From Desulfobulbaceae bacterium (GTDB taxonomy: Bacteria; Desulfobacterota; Desulfobulbia; Desulfobulbales; Desulfurivibrionaceae), in the NCBI GenBank assembly GCA_004332195.1, contig SJBG01000002.1, positions 161,467 through 225,466 on the forward strand: a DNA stretch of 64,000 bases, given 5' to 3'. The stretch's first letter is position 1; each line of letters begins with the position of its first letter. The notes below the pieces were generated by a model. That model made no database searches. It worked only from the letters and a program-made list of their open reading frames with translations, and had not been told where the DNA came from. Both the position numbers and the translations under genes were made by a program. This document shows positions 45,514 to 54,207 of this stretch, one piece after another.

Positions 45514-45914
45514 TAATCTTTCCTCATGGTCTTAATGGCATAACGAATAAGGTTAGATTTTGAGAGCGCAGCAAACCAAAATCTGAACCGTTTAACAAGG
45601 GTTTTATGGGAAAAACCGGGGATATTCAACCCGCCGGTCAACTTGCTCATCTCGGCCTTAACCATTTCCTGAGCCTTGTCCATGGCATCGTTGACCGCCG
45701 CCATCACCAGATCACGGAGCATCTCCGGATCATCAGGGTTGATCACCTCTTTTTCGATTTTCAGATCAAGCAACTGATGCCGACCATTGACCGTGGCCTG
45801 AACCATCCCCCCGCCCACACTGGAACTCACTGTCTTCTCAGCCATCTCGGCCTGCACCGCAGCCAACTTCTGCTGAAACTGCTGGGCCTGTTTCACAATC
45901 TGGCTCATGTCCAT
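45513..45914 (-). CDS. ybaB: YbaB/EbfC nucleoid-associated protein with foreign C-terminal tail
   Basis: 133 codons. Residues 1-102 are a normal YbaB (MSQIVKQAQQFQQKLAAVQAEMAEKTVSSSVGGGMVQATVNGRHQLLDLKIEKEVINPDDPEMLRDLVMAAVNDAMDKAQEMVKAEM), a small DNA-binding dimer encoded after dnaX. The family ends at GGLNIPGF; here about 32 extra residues (SHKTLVKRFRFWFAALSKSN...) follow. recR, the usual next gene, is absent and replaced by rearranged sequence and an IS. The tail is therefore likely a break-point artefact. AGGAGGA precedes the ATG. Confidence 0.88.
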   Translation of the reverse strand: MDMSQIVKQAQQFQQKLAAVQAEMAEKTVSSSVGGGMVQATVNGRHQLLDLKIEKEVINPDDPEMLRDLVMAAVNDAMDKAQEMVKAEMSKLTGGLNIPGFSHKTLVKRFRFWFAALSKSNLIRYAIKTMRKD

Positions 45915-45930
45915 CGATAAATCCTCCTAT

Positions 45931-46090
45931 GAGTTTACTCAGAAATAAATTTACATTTTGAGGGGGTCGAGGCGCCCGCATGACCAGGCACAAGGAAGTT
46001 AAAGTAGCAGGGCTATTTAACCGACGAGTAACAATGTCAGGCGGGATGAATCGGCGCCGCAAAATGTGAAGTTATTTCTGAGTGCGCCCT
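45931..46090. repeat. Family-2 inverted-repeat element between ybaB and dnaX
   Basis: 160 bp with imperfect inverted ends: ACTCAGAAATAAATTTACAT at left (45938-) and, inverted from the right, ACTCAGAAATAACTTCACAT. The dnaX stop lies at its right edge. Single ends of the same family occur at 54111-54153 and 59085-59110. Confidence 0.7.
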
Positions 46091-48008
46091 AAACTTTAGC
46101 GGTACGAACCTCAGCTATATCACCGTTAAAAATTTCCACTACCGTTCGCACCAAAGGGTCATGGGCCAAAGCCCGTCGCTCGGCCTGAAGGCCCCCTTCA
46201 CCACTCATTGCCCTGGCATCACCGTCCGAAGTTCGCAAACGGACCGTCCATTCCTGTTGGAAATAATTCTGGACAAACTCGGTGAGCAAACGATGGTTTT
46301 CCGTAAGTTCCAACAATTTGCAATCGCTGGCATGATCGTAGCGCAACCACAATTCCCCGTTTTCCTCTCGCATTCCAGCAGCCATTTCCAGGGTTGCGGC
46401 CAACCATATCTTGCGCTTGCGCACATAAGCCACAAAACCATCCCAATCCGGGCGTAAGTCTCGACCGCTGGTTGGTGGTTGGTCAAGACCATCAGGGTTA
46501 ACTTTGTCTGAAGACAAATTGGCCGACAAACAGCTTCGCGACTTTTTTGGTGATACCCGGAACGGAGCTTCGGATGGAACATCAAGCGACACCGCAGGTG
46601 AAACTCCAGGCCAAGTTTCGGACCGGATCTCGGGCACAACTTCGGGTATCGCTTCAGGCGAAGCTTCAGACATAGCTTCAGGTAAAACTTTGGGGGTAAC
46701 CTTAGACGAAACTTCAGGCCGAACTTCAGGCGCCACCGACGGGGCAGGCGAAGCCTGCAACCCTGGCGGTGGCGCCGATACAACATTCATCTGCGGTTCC
46801 GCAATCGTAATTACCACCGCTGCCGCCATGGGCCCGAAAGTCTCCCCTTTTGGCGCGGCCGACAGGCTCGGCAAAACCTGATCAAGCCGGGCTAAAACTT
46901 CGGCGGTGGGCACGATTTGTCCGACCCGGGTGGCCCGAACCAAGGTCATCTCCAGCGCCAACTTGGGCCGGGAGGCGTAATTCATTTCCTCAATGCCCTT
47001 AAAGAGCAGGTTAAAACAAGAAATCAGGGTTTCGGAACTGTGAGCCGCCGCAAGCTCCCGCAGGGCGATCAATTCCCGATCAGCCAGATCCAACAGTTTG
47101 CCGGGCTGATCGGTAGCCGCGCAGATTACCAGATTGCGAAAATAATTAAGTAAACCCCCGGCAAAGCGTTTCAAGTCGATCCCAGCCCGATAACACTGAT
47201 CAAAAATCGCCAGGCATTGAGCCAAATCCGAACTGAGCAGGGCGCGGGCTAATCGCTCGAAAACCAGACGGTCCACCAGGCCCAACATCTGCCGGACGTC
47301 ATCATCGCTGACCTGACGGCCACCAAAAGAAAAAACCTGATCCAGCAGGCTCAAACCATCACGAACACTGCCGTCGGCCTCGCGGGTGATCATCTCTAAA
47401 GCCGAGTCGGGGATGGCAACCTCTTCTCGAACTGCCACCCGCCGAAAAAAATCCAGCAATGCGGCAAAAGATACTCGGGTCAACTCATAGCGCTGACAAC
47501 GGGAAAGAATGGTGACTGGAATCTTGTGCAACTCGGTGGTGGCAAACACAAAATAAACATGGGCCGGCGGTTCCTCCAAAGTCTTCAACAGGGCGTTGAA
47601 GGCCTCGGGGGTGAGCATGTGTACTTCATCAATGATAACGATCTTGTATTTGCCGGAAATCGGCAGGTAGCGGATATTCTCCTTAAGTTCACGGATTTCC
47701 TGAATCCCGCGATTGCTGGCCCCATCGATTTCATGGAGACTGTCAGCCTTACCCTCATTGAACGCCTGACAGGAAGCACACTGATTACAGGGCCGCGACC
47801 GACGTTCCACCGCCAGACAGTTGAGGGCTTTAGCGATCAGGCGGGCCAAGGTGGTCTTGCCTACCCCCCGGACTCCGGAAAAGAGTAAGGCATGGGCCAC
47901 TCGATCCAGCATGATAGCGTTCTGAAGAGTTCGAACCACCGAAAGCTGCCCCACCACCTCGGCAAAGGTTTGAGGTCTCCACTTTCTGGCTAGCACAATA
48001 TAGGCCAT
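46089..48008 (-). CDS. dnaX: DNA polymerase III gamma/tau subunit
   Basis: Clamp-loader ATPase, 639 residues. Walker A GVRGVGKTTLARLIAKALNC, zinc module (C...CNQCASC), Walker B VIIDEVHMLTPEAFNALLKTLEEPP and sensor LSRCQRYELTR are all present; domain III follows to about residue 370. Residues about 400-500 are a Pro/Glu/Ser/Val pseudo-repeat linker (PEV-type units), then a tau-like C-terminal domain (WDGFVAYVRKRKIWLAATLEMA). ATG at 48008 is chosen over the GTG two codons earlier. dnaX-ybaB order and the SRP RNA just upstream are the common bacterial arrangement. Confidence 0.96.
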   Translation of the reverse strand: MAYIVLARKWRPQTFAEVVGQLSVVRTLQNAIMLDRVAHALLFSGVRGVGKTTLARLIAKALNCLAVERRSRPCNQCASCQAFNEGKADSLHEIDGASNRGIQEIRELKENIRYLPISGKYKIVIIDEVHMLTPEAFNALLKTLEEPPAHVYFVFATTELHKIPVTILSRCQRYELTRVSFAALLDFFRRVAVREEVAIPDSALEMITREADGSVRDGLSLLDQVFSFGGRQVSDDDVRQMLGLVDRLVFERLARALLSSDLAQCLAIFDQCYRAGIDLKRFAGGLLNYFRNLVICAATDQPGKLLDLADRELIALRELAAAHSSETLISCFNLLFKGIEEMNYASRPKLALEMTLVRATRVGQIVPTAEVLARLDQVLPSLSAAPKGETFGPMAAAVVITIAEPQMNVVSAPPPGLQASPAPSVAPEVRPEVSSKVTPKVLPEAMSEASPEAIPEVVPEIRSETWPGVSPAVSLDVPSEAPFRVSPKKSRSCLSANLSSDKVNPDGLDQPPTSGRDLRPDWDGFVAYVRKRKIWLAATLEMAAGMREENGELWLRYDHASDCKLLELTENHRLLTEFVQNYFQQEWTVRLRTSDGDARAMSGEGGLQAERRALAHDPLVRTVVEIFNGDIAEVRTAKV

Positions 48009-48173
48009 GCTCACTCACAAAAACCAACAACCGGAAACAAACCGTAAAGGCCGAGCAGTGTCGCCCAACCTTTGCCTAAGAAAACACGCAAAGAACAACT
48101 TCACCGTCACCGTATTTTGCTATTAATCTCCACCCTAAACGACAGGGCTTTTTGCGAATTCTGGTAAAAAAAT

Positions 48174-48274
48174 GATAGCCAGGCACCCCGCGGCACCCAG
48201 ATAGACTCACTACCGCTGCTTCCTTCCGGATCTGACGGAGTTTGCAAGCCTCTGTTGCGCGGGACCCGGCTATC
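48174..48274 (-). ncRNA. ffs: 4.5S signal recognition particle RNA (small type)
   Basis: The minus strand carries the SRP domain IV hallmark: GTCAGATCCGGAAGGAAGCAG followed by the matching 3' side. The outer ends pair perfectly (GATAGCC at 48274-48268 with GGCTATC at 48180-48174), and a T-run follows (terminator). About 101 nt. It lies 160 bp before dnaX, as in many bacteria. Confidence 0.95.
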
Positions 48275-48399
48275 AAACTGAAAACTTGGCTGAAAACATT
48301 GACTGAAACTTGGTGGTGTCGCCAATTATGATTTCTCACTGGCCCTCAGGGCACACTCAGTCCACGATCCTTACCATAGCTCGAGATGGTTGTCAAAGT

Positions 48400-48728
48400 T
48401 TAGTGTGCCGCCCCCGACCCCGCCCGGCTCGGCCGGTCGGCCGGGTTCCGCCGCCAAAACCGGCTGCAGGCCCAGGAAGCATCGGCAAGCACTATCTCCC
48501 GCTCCCTGCCCTCCGGGCCGACGATTATCACGGCGCGGGTAACGCGCCTGAGAATGCCGGCGCCCGCTATACGGTCTCCTGTCGCGTAGACCGACTGCTT
48601 GCCGCTGCCGTCCTCCACTATTGAAGGTAGCCTCTTGTGGCCACAAGTCCGCCGATTATCAGGGCCATGCCGAGGACCATGTTCAACGGCAGTAACAGCC
48701 TCTTTAGCGAGAATGCCTTGTTCTTCAT
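48400..48728 (-). pseudogene. GspC-like type II secretion relic
   Basis: A short N-terminal part with a membrane helix (MKNKAFSLKRLLLPLNMVLGMALIIGGLVATRG) stops at TAG (48618-48620). In the next frame follows LPSIVEDGSGKQSVYATGDRIAGAGILRRVTRAVIIV, which resembles the periplasmic homology region of GspC. The middle is missing and no other gsp gene is present. A call from short motifs, so only tentative. Confidence 0.35.
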
Positions 48729-48817
48729 AATAACGCGCCCCACCAAAATGCACCCTCCCAAACAGCTCTGTGGGATTGTCAAACAACCGGCTATTCCCAT
48801 CCTACTCTTTGACCGGT

Positions 48818-49900
48818 CTATTCGTTATAATCGTAGGCGTTAAAGCCGTGACGTTTGACCAGTTCATCACGTTTAGCGGCAATCAGATCTTCGCGGACCA
48901 TCTCGCCGACCAGTTCTTTAAAAGTAATTTTAGGCGCCCAACCAAGCTTTTCCCTGGCCTTGCCCGAATCACCCAGCAGGGTTTCCACCTCAGTGGGCCG
49001 GATGTAACGGGGATCAATCGCCACGAGACAACGCCCCTCATCATCGTGACCTGTCTCCGCCAACCCCCTACCCTGCCAGCGGATGATTATGCCAAGCTCA
49101 GCCGCGGCAGCTTCGATAAAATCCCGCACCGAATGCTGCCGACCGGTGGCAATGACAAAGTCCTCCGGCTTTTCCTGTTGCAGCATCAACCACTGCATCT
49201 CCACGTAATCCTTGGCATGCCCCCAGTCACGCTTGGCATCCAGGTTGCCCAAATAAAGTTTATCCTGCAAGCCCAGCTTGATCCGTGCTAAAGCACGGGT
49301 GATCTTCCGGGTAACAAAAGTTTCACCACGAATGGGAGACTCATGATTGAACAGGATGCCGTTACAGGCGTAGATCCCATAAGCCTCACGGTAGTTGATC
49401 GTGATCCAGTAGGCGTAGAGCTTGGCACAGGCATAAGGCGAGCGGGGATAGAAAGGGGTGCTTTCCTTCTGGGGAATCTCCTGCACCTTGCCAAAGAGCT
49501 CCGAGGTCGAGGCCTGGTAAAACCGGGTCTTGCCCTCCAGCCCCAGAATACGAATGGCCTCTAAGGCCCTAAGGGTCCCAAGAGCATCGGAGTTGGCGGT
49601 ATACTCCGGTTCCTCAAAGGAAACCGCCACATGGGACTGAGCAGCTAGATTGTAGAACTCGTCGGGCTGCACCTGTTGAACAATACGGACTAGACTGCTC
49701 GAATCGGTCATGTCGCCGTGATGGAGGATAAAGCGCCGATCAGGCTCGTGCGGATCCTGATAGAGATGATCGATGCGGTCGGTATTAAACAGCGAAGCGC
49801 GCCGTTTAAGGCCATGCACCTCATAGCCTTTGGTTAAAAGGAATTCGGCGAGATATGCGCCGTCCTGGCCGGTGATACCGGTAATCAATACTTTTTTCAC
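48818..49900 (-). CDS. gmd: GDP-mannose 4,6-dehydratase
   Basis: 360-residue short-chain dehydrogenase. [29 protein letters not shown] (NADP motif), [52 protein letters not shown], the Y-x3-K pair in [31 protein letters not shown] and [21 protein letters not shown] segment (here [17 protein letters not shown]). It makes GDP-4-keto-6-deoxymannose, precursor of fucose/rhamnose-type sugars for surface glycans. Stands alone in this window, without a fcl/GMER partner. Confidence 0.96.
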   Translation of the reverse strand: MKKVLITGITGQDGAYLAEFLLTKGYEVHGLKRRASLFNTDRIDHLYQDPHEPDRRFILHHGDMTDSSSLVRIVQQVQPDEFYNLAAQSHVAVSFEEPEYTANSDALGTLRALEAIRILGLEGKTRFYQASTSELFGKVQEIPQKESTPFYPRSPYACAKLYAYWITINYREAYGIYACNGILFNHESPIRGETFVTRKITRALARIKLGLQDKLYLGNLDAKRDWGHAKDYVEMQWLMLQQEKPEDFVIATGRQHSVRDFIEAAAAELGIIIRWQGRGLAETGHDDEGRCLVAIDPRYIRPTEVETLLGDSGKAREKLGWAPKITFKELVGEMVREDLIAAKRDELVKRHGFNAYDYNE

Positions 49901-50157
49901 GGCTCCTGCGCAATGGTTGAGTTACTGGTTTGCCTGCTTTTATCGATTGCCTTCTACCCCATTCCGGATATTTTGAGGATAATTTTTTTATTCAGATTTT
50001 GATCGGGGATCTTGTAGAGTCATTGACGCTTTTCGTTTGACACTGACTGAGGGTGGCATATATTCGGGGCGACATCCGAACCGGCCGGTCACCGCCGCCA
50101 AGAAAAGGCCGTCGTTTTTTTTCGCGGGCGACAAAACGGTGGCCAAGATATCCGCCG

Positions 50158-50200
50158 AATTATATCCGTTTTTATCACCAAATTATATCCGTTTTTATCA
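50158..50200 (+). repeat. Direct repeat upstream of msbA
   Basis: AATTATATCCGTTTTTATCA occurs at 50158-50177 and 50181-50200, period 23 bp. Could be paired binding sites or a small duplication. The remainder of the 367-bp gap 49901-50267 has no gene; a fragment resembling the family-1 centre (GAGGATAATTTTTT) lies near 49974. Confidence 0.75.
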
Positions 50201-50267
50201 AACTGACGCAGTATAACTTTTTCCATTTTTGCGATCAAGGCCTTTATTTTTGCGACCAGGGATTTTC

Positions 50268-52028
50268 ATGGAAAACAAAGAACTTCTCAAACGCATCTAC
50301 CTGTTGGTCAAACCCCATCGCCGCCGACTAGTGATCGCCGTGGTGGGCATGGTTATGGTGGCAGGACTCACCGCCGGTCAGGCCTACATGGTCAAACCCC
50401 TCATGGACCGGATCTTTTTCGATCAAGAGCAGGCTCTACTCAATATTCTTCCTTGGGCCATTGTCCTGATTTTTCTGGTCAAAGGCCTTTTTTACTATCT
50501 CTACCGGTATATGCTGGAAAGCGCTGGTCAACGAGTTATCCGGGAGTTGCGCAAAAGCATCTTTCAGCATATCCATACTCAGCCAACCTCTTTTTTTCAT
50601 AAAACAACCACTGGTGAGCTGATCTCCCGGATTATTTCCGACGTCACTCTTATTCACGTTGCAATTTCACGCGCCCTGATCGGGCTATTAAAAGACTTGG
50701 TGCAGATAATCGCACTATTGGGGGTGGTTTTTTATTTGGACTGGCAGATGGCCCTGATCGTATTCATTCTGCTGCCAGTGGCCTTTACCCCTATTGTCAA
50801 TTTTGCCAAAAAGTTCAGGAAGTACAGCGTCAGCAACCAGCAGACGGTGGCTTTGATCTCGAACAATGTCCACGAAACCATTGCGGGACAACGGGTGGTC
50901 AAAGCCTTTGGGATGGAGCGGTATGAGGCTAAAAGATTTTCCGATCTGTCAGACCGGCTCTACCACATCATCGCCCGGGATATTCGGCTCAACAGTCTAC
51001 AACATCCGCTGATGGAGTTCCTCGGTGGCCTTGCCATTGCAGCCATTATCTGGTACGGCGGTCATCAGGTCTTGTCCGGCCAATCCACTCCGGGAACTTT
51101 TTTTGCCTTTCTCGCGGCCTTGATGATGGTTTATGAGCCGGTTAAAAATATTGGCGGCATGAATATCACGATTCAGCAGGGGTTGGCGGCCGCCATCCGG
51201 GTCTTCAACTTGCTGGACACCAAGCCGGAAATCAAAGACCAACCGGGGGCCATCATCCTGCCCCCGTTTAGAAAAGCGATCAAGTTCAGAGATGTCAGCT
51301 TCAGCTACAACCAAGCTAACCCGACCCTCCGTAACATAAATCTGACCGTTGTGGCAGGTGAAGTGCTGGCCATTGTCGGCCCCAGCGGCGGCGGTAAAAC
51401 CACCCTGGTCAATTTGATCCCCAGGTTTTTTGAGGTGTCGGCGGGGAAAATTTTACTAGACGATCACGATATCTCCGAAGTCACCCAAACTTCACTGCGA
51501 GATCAAATTGCCATTGTCGAACAGCAGACCATCCTGTTCAATGATACGGTGAAAAACAATATCGCCTATGGCGATCTTGATCGCTCTGAAGATGAGATTG
51601 TGACCGTAGCCAAGGCGGCTCACGCCTACGACTTTATCCAGGAACTACCCGAAGGCTTCGACACCGAGATCGGCGAGGGCGGAGCTCGCCTGTCCGGCGG
51701 CCAGCGTCAGCGAATTTCCATTGCCCGGGCTTTACTCAAGAACGCCCCCATTCTTATTCTCGACGAGGCCACCTCGTCTCTCGATACCGAATCGGAGCAG
51801 GAGGTCCAAAAAGCCCTGGCAAATCTCATGAAAAATCGAACAACACTGGTAATCGCCCATCGTTTATCGACGATTCAAAATGCCGATCGCATCCTGGTCA
51901 TCCAGGAGGGGCGAATCGTCGAAGAAGGGACGCACGCCAACTTGCTGGCTGACGGCAATGTGTATCGAGAACTATATAACATGCAGTTTAAAAACTCAAA
52001 CTCTGAACCTTCAAACCTTACACCTTAA
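50268..52028 (+). CDS. msbA: Lipid A export ABC transporter
   Basis: 586-residue half-transporter: six membrane helices (about 20-310), then the ATPase with Walker A VGPSGGGKTTLVNLI, Q-loop, signature LSGGQRQRISIARALL, Walker B ILILDEATSSLD and H-loop IAHRLS. The early segment AGLTAGQAYMVKPLMDRIFF and context (lpxL begins 5 bp after) mark it as MsbA, flipping lipid A core across the inner membrane. ATG at 50268, a weak AGGG ribosome site. Confidence 0.92.
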   Translation: MENKELLKRIYLLVKPHRRRLVIAVVGMVMVAGLTAGQAYMVKPLMDRIFFDQEQALLNILPWAIVLIFLVKGLFYYLYRYMLESAGQRVIRELRKSIFQHIHTQPTSFFHKTTTGELISRIISDVTLIHVAISRALIGLLKDLVQIIALLGVVFYLDWQMALIVFILLPVAFTPIVNFAKKFRKYSVSNQQTVALISNNVHETIAGQRVVKAFGMERYEAKRFSDLSDRLYHIIARDIRLNSLQHPLMEFLGGLAIAAIIWYGGHQVLSGQSTPGTFFAFLAALMMVYEPVKNIGGMNITIQQGLAAAIRVFNLLDTKPEIKDQPGAIILPPFRKAIKFRDVSFSYNQANPTLRNINLTVVAGEVLAIVGPSGGGKTTLVNLIPRFFEVSAGKILLDDHDISEVTQTSLRDQIAIVEQQTILFNDTVKNNIAYGDLDRSEDEIVTVAKAAHAYDFIQELPEGFDTEIGEGGARLSGGQRQRISIARALLKNAPILILDEATSSLDTESEQEVQKALANLMKNRTTLVIAHRLSTIQNADRILVIQEGRIVEEGTHANLLADGNVYRELYNMQFKNSNSEPSNLTP

Positions 52029-52033
52029 CTCTA

Positions 52034-52945
52034 ATGCCCTTTTCCTTTTCCGCCCCCCCACTGCACCCCCGTTACTGGATTTACTGGCTGGCGGCCGGAA
52101 TCCTGTGGGGTCTGTCTTGTCTGCCTCTTCGCTGGCAATACGCGCTGGGCTGTGGCATTGGCGACCTGCTCCACGCACTGGGGAAACATCGACGCCGCAT
52201 CGCTCGGGTCAACGTAGACTTGTGCTTTCCAGAACTCAGTGCCACCGCCCGGACTCAGATGGTGCGCGCCCATTTTCGTTCGCTGGGTCTTGCCTTGTTT
52301 GAAACAGCCCTGTCTTGGTGGGGAAGCGATCGACGCGTAAAAAAATTAGCTCGCATCGAAGGGCTGGAGCACCTTAAGCGCGCGACGGCCCAAGGCAAGG
52401 GAGCGCTGCTGGTAAGCGCTCACTTTACTCAACTGGAACTGGTCGGTCGACTCCTGACCCTGTTTCATCCCATCGCCGCCATGTACCGGCCCAACGAAAA
52501 CCCGGTCATCGAATACCTGTTTATCCGTAATCGCCACCGCATTGCCGCACGAGCCATCCGGCAAGACGACGTGAAGGGACTGCTGCGCTCACTTAAAAAT
52601 AATCTGCCGGTATGGTATGCCCAAGATCAGAGCACTGGCGATACCAACCGGGTCATTATACCGTTTTTTGGCGAACCCGCTGCCACCAACACCAGCGCTC
52701 ATCGTATTGCCCGGATCAGCGGCGCCCCCGTGCTGTTTTTTTTCGGCATCCGCGAGAGCTATGACCGTTACCGCTTGGTAATCCGACCACCGTTGACTGA
52801 TTTTCCCAGCGATGACGCGGCCGCGGATACCGCCCGCATCAACCGGCTCATTGAGGAGGCCGTCCGCATTGCGCCGGAGCAATATCTCTGGACCCATCGG
52901 CGCTTCAAAAATCGCCCCGACATCCCCGACCCTTACCAGGGTTAA
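52034..52945 (+). CDS. lpxL: Lipid A biosynthesis acyltransferase
   Basis: 303 residues of the LpxL/HtrB family, adding secondary acyl chains to lipid A at the inner membrane. An N-terminal membrane helix is followed by NVDLCFPELSATARTQMVRAHFRSLGLALFE, the catalytic H-x4-E in VSAHFTQLELVGRL, MYRPNENPVIEYLF, and the substrate motif WYAQDQSTG...VIIPFFGEPAATNTS. The 5-bp gap to msbA supports a shared transcript. Confidence 0.92.
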   Translation: MPFSFSAPPLHPRYWIYWLAAGILWGLSCLPLRWQYALGCGIGDLLHALGKHRRRIARVNVDLCFPELSATARTQMVRAHFRSLGLALFETALSWWGSDRRVKKLARIEGLEHLKRATAQGKGALLVSAHFTQLELVGRLLTLFHPIAAMYRPNENPVIEYLFIRNRHRIAARAIRQDDVKGLLRSLKNNLPVWYAQDQSTGDTNRVIIPFFGEPAATNTSAHRIARISGAPVLFFFGIRESYDRYRLVIRPPLTDFPSDDAAADTARINRLIEEAVRIAPEQYLWTHRRFKNRPDIPDPYQG

Positions 52946-52998
52946 AAGGCAAAACATCAGGTTCCATGCATTGAAGTTAAATATCCCTAAAAAAGCTG

Positions 52999-53027
52999 TT
53001 GACAGCGAAAACTAAACATGATATTAG
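52999..53027 (+). promoter_or_regulatory. Sigma-70 type promoter for the STAS-like/flavodoxin pair
   Basis: TTGACA (52999-53004), a 17-base spacer and TATTAG (53022-53027), about 105 bases before the next start codon. A perfect -35 and 4 of 6 in the -10. Confidence 0.65.
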
Positions 53028-53136
53028 GCTTACAAAACATGTTAGCGAAGGTATAACACGATGGCTGGGAACTGAAACGGCCCTTTGGTATCTTGCTCCC
53101 CTTGCAACGCTAACCGGAGACAAGGAGTAAATCAGC

Positions 53137-54040
<904 letters not shown>

Positions 54041-54110
54041 GCAATTTGGTTGATCGCAAGAGCTCATCGGCATGCGCAACCTGGAGCTTAAGCGCTTGCA
54101 AGACTTATCT

Positions 54111-54153
54111 AAGGGCTCACTCAAAATGTAAATTTATTTCTGAGTGAGCCCTT
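54111..54153. repeat. Family-2 palindrome
   Basis: AAGGGCTCACTCA (54111-54123) and TGAGTGAGCCCTT (54141-54153) are exact inverse complements. The 17-base middle AAATGTAAATTTATTTC matches the inner part of the ends of the element at 45931-46090. It lies before the P-type ATPase gene. Confidence 0.8.
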
Positions 54154-54207
54154 GGTGAGTGGGGAGGCGCTGTGCGACGCCATATACAAATTCAGGAGTG
54201 AAACCGC

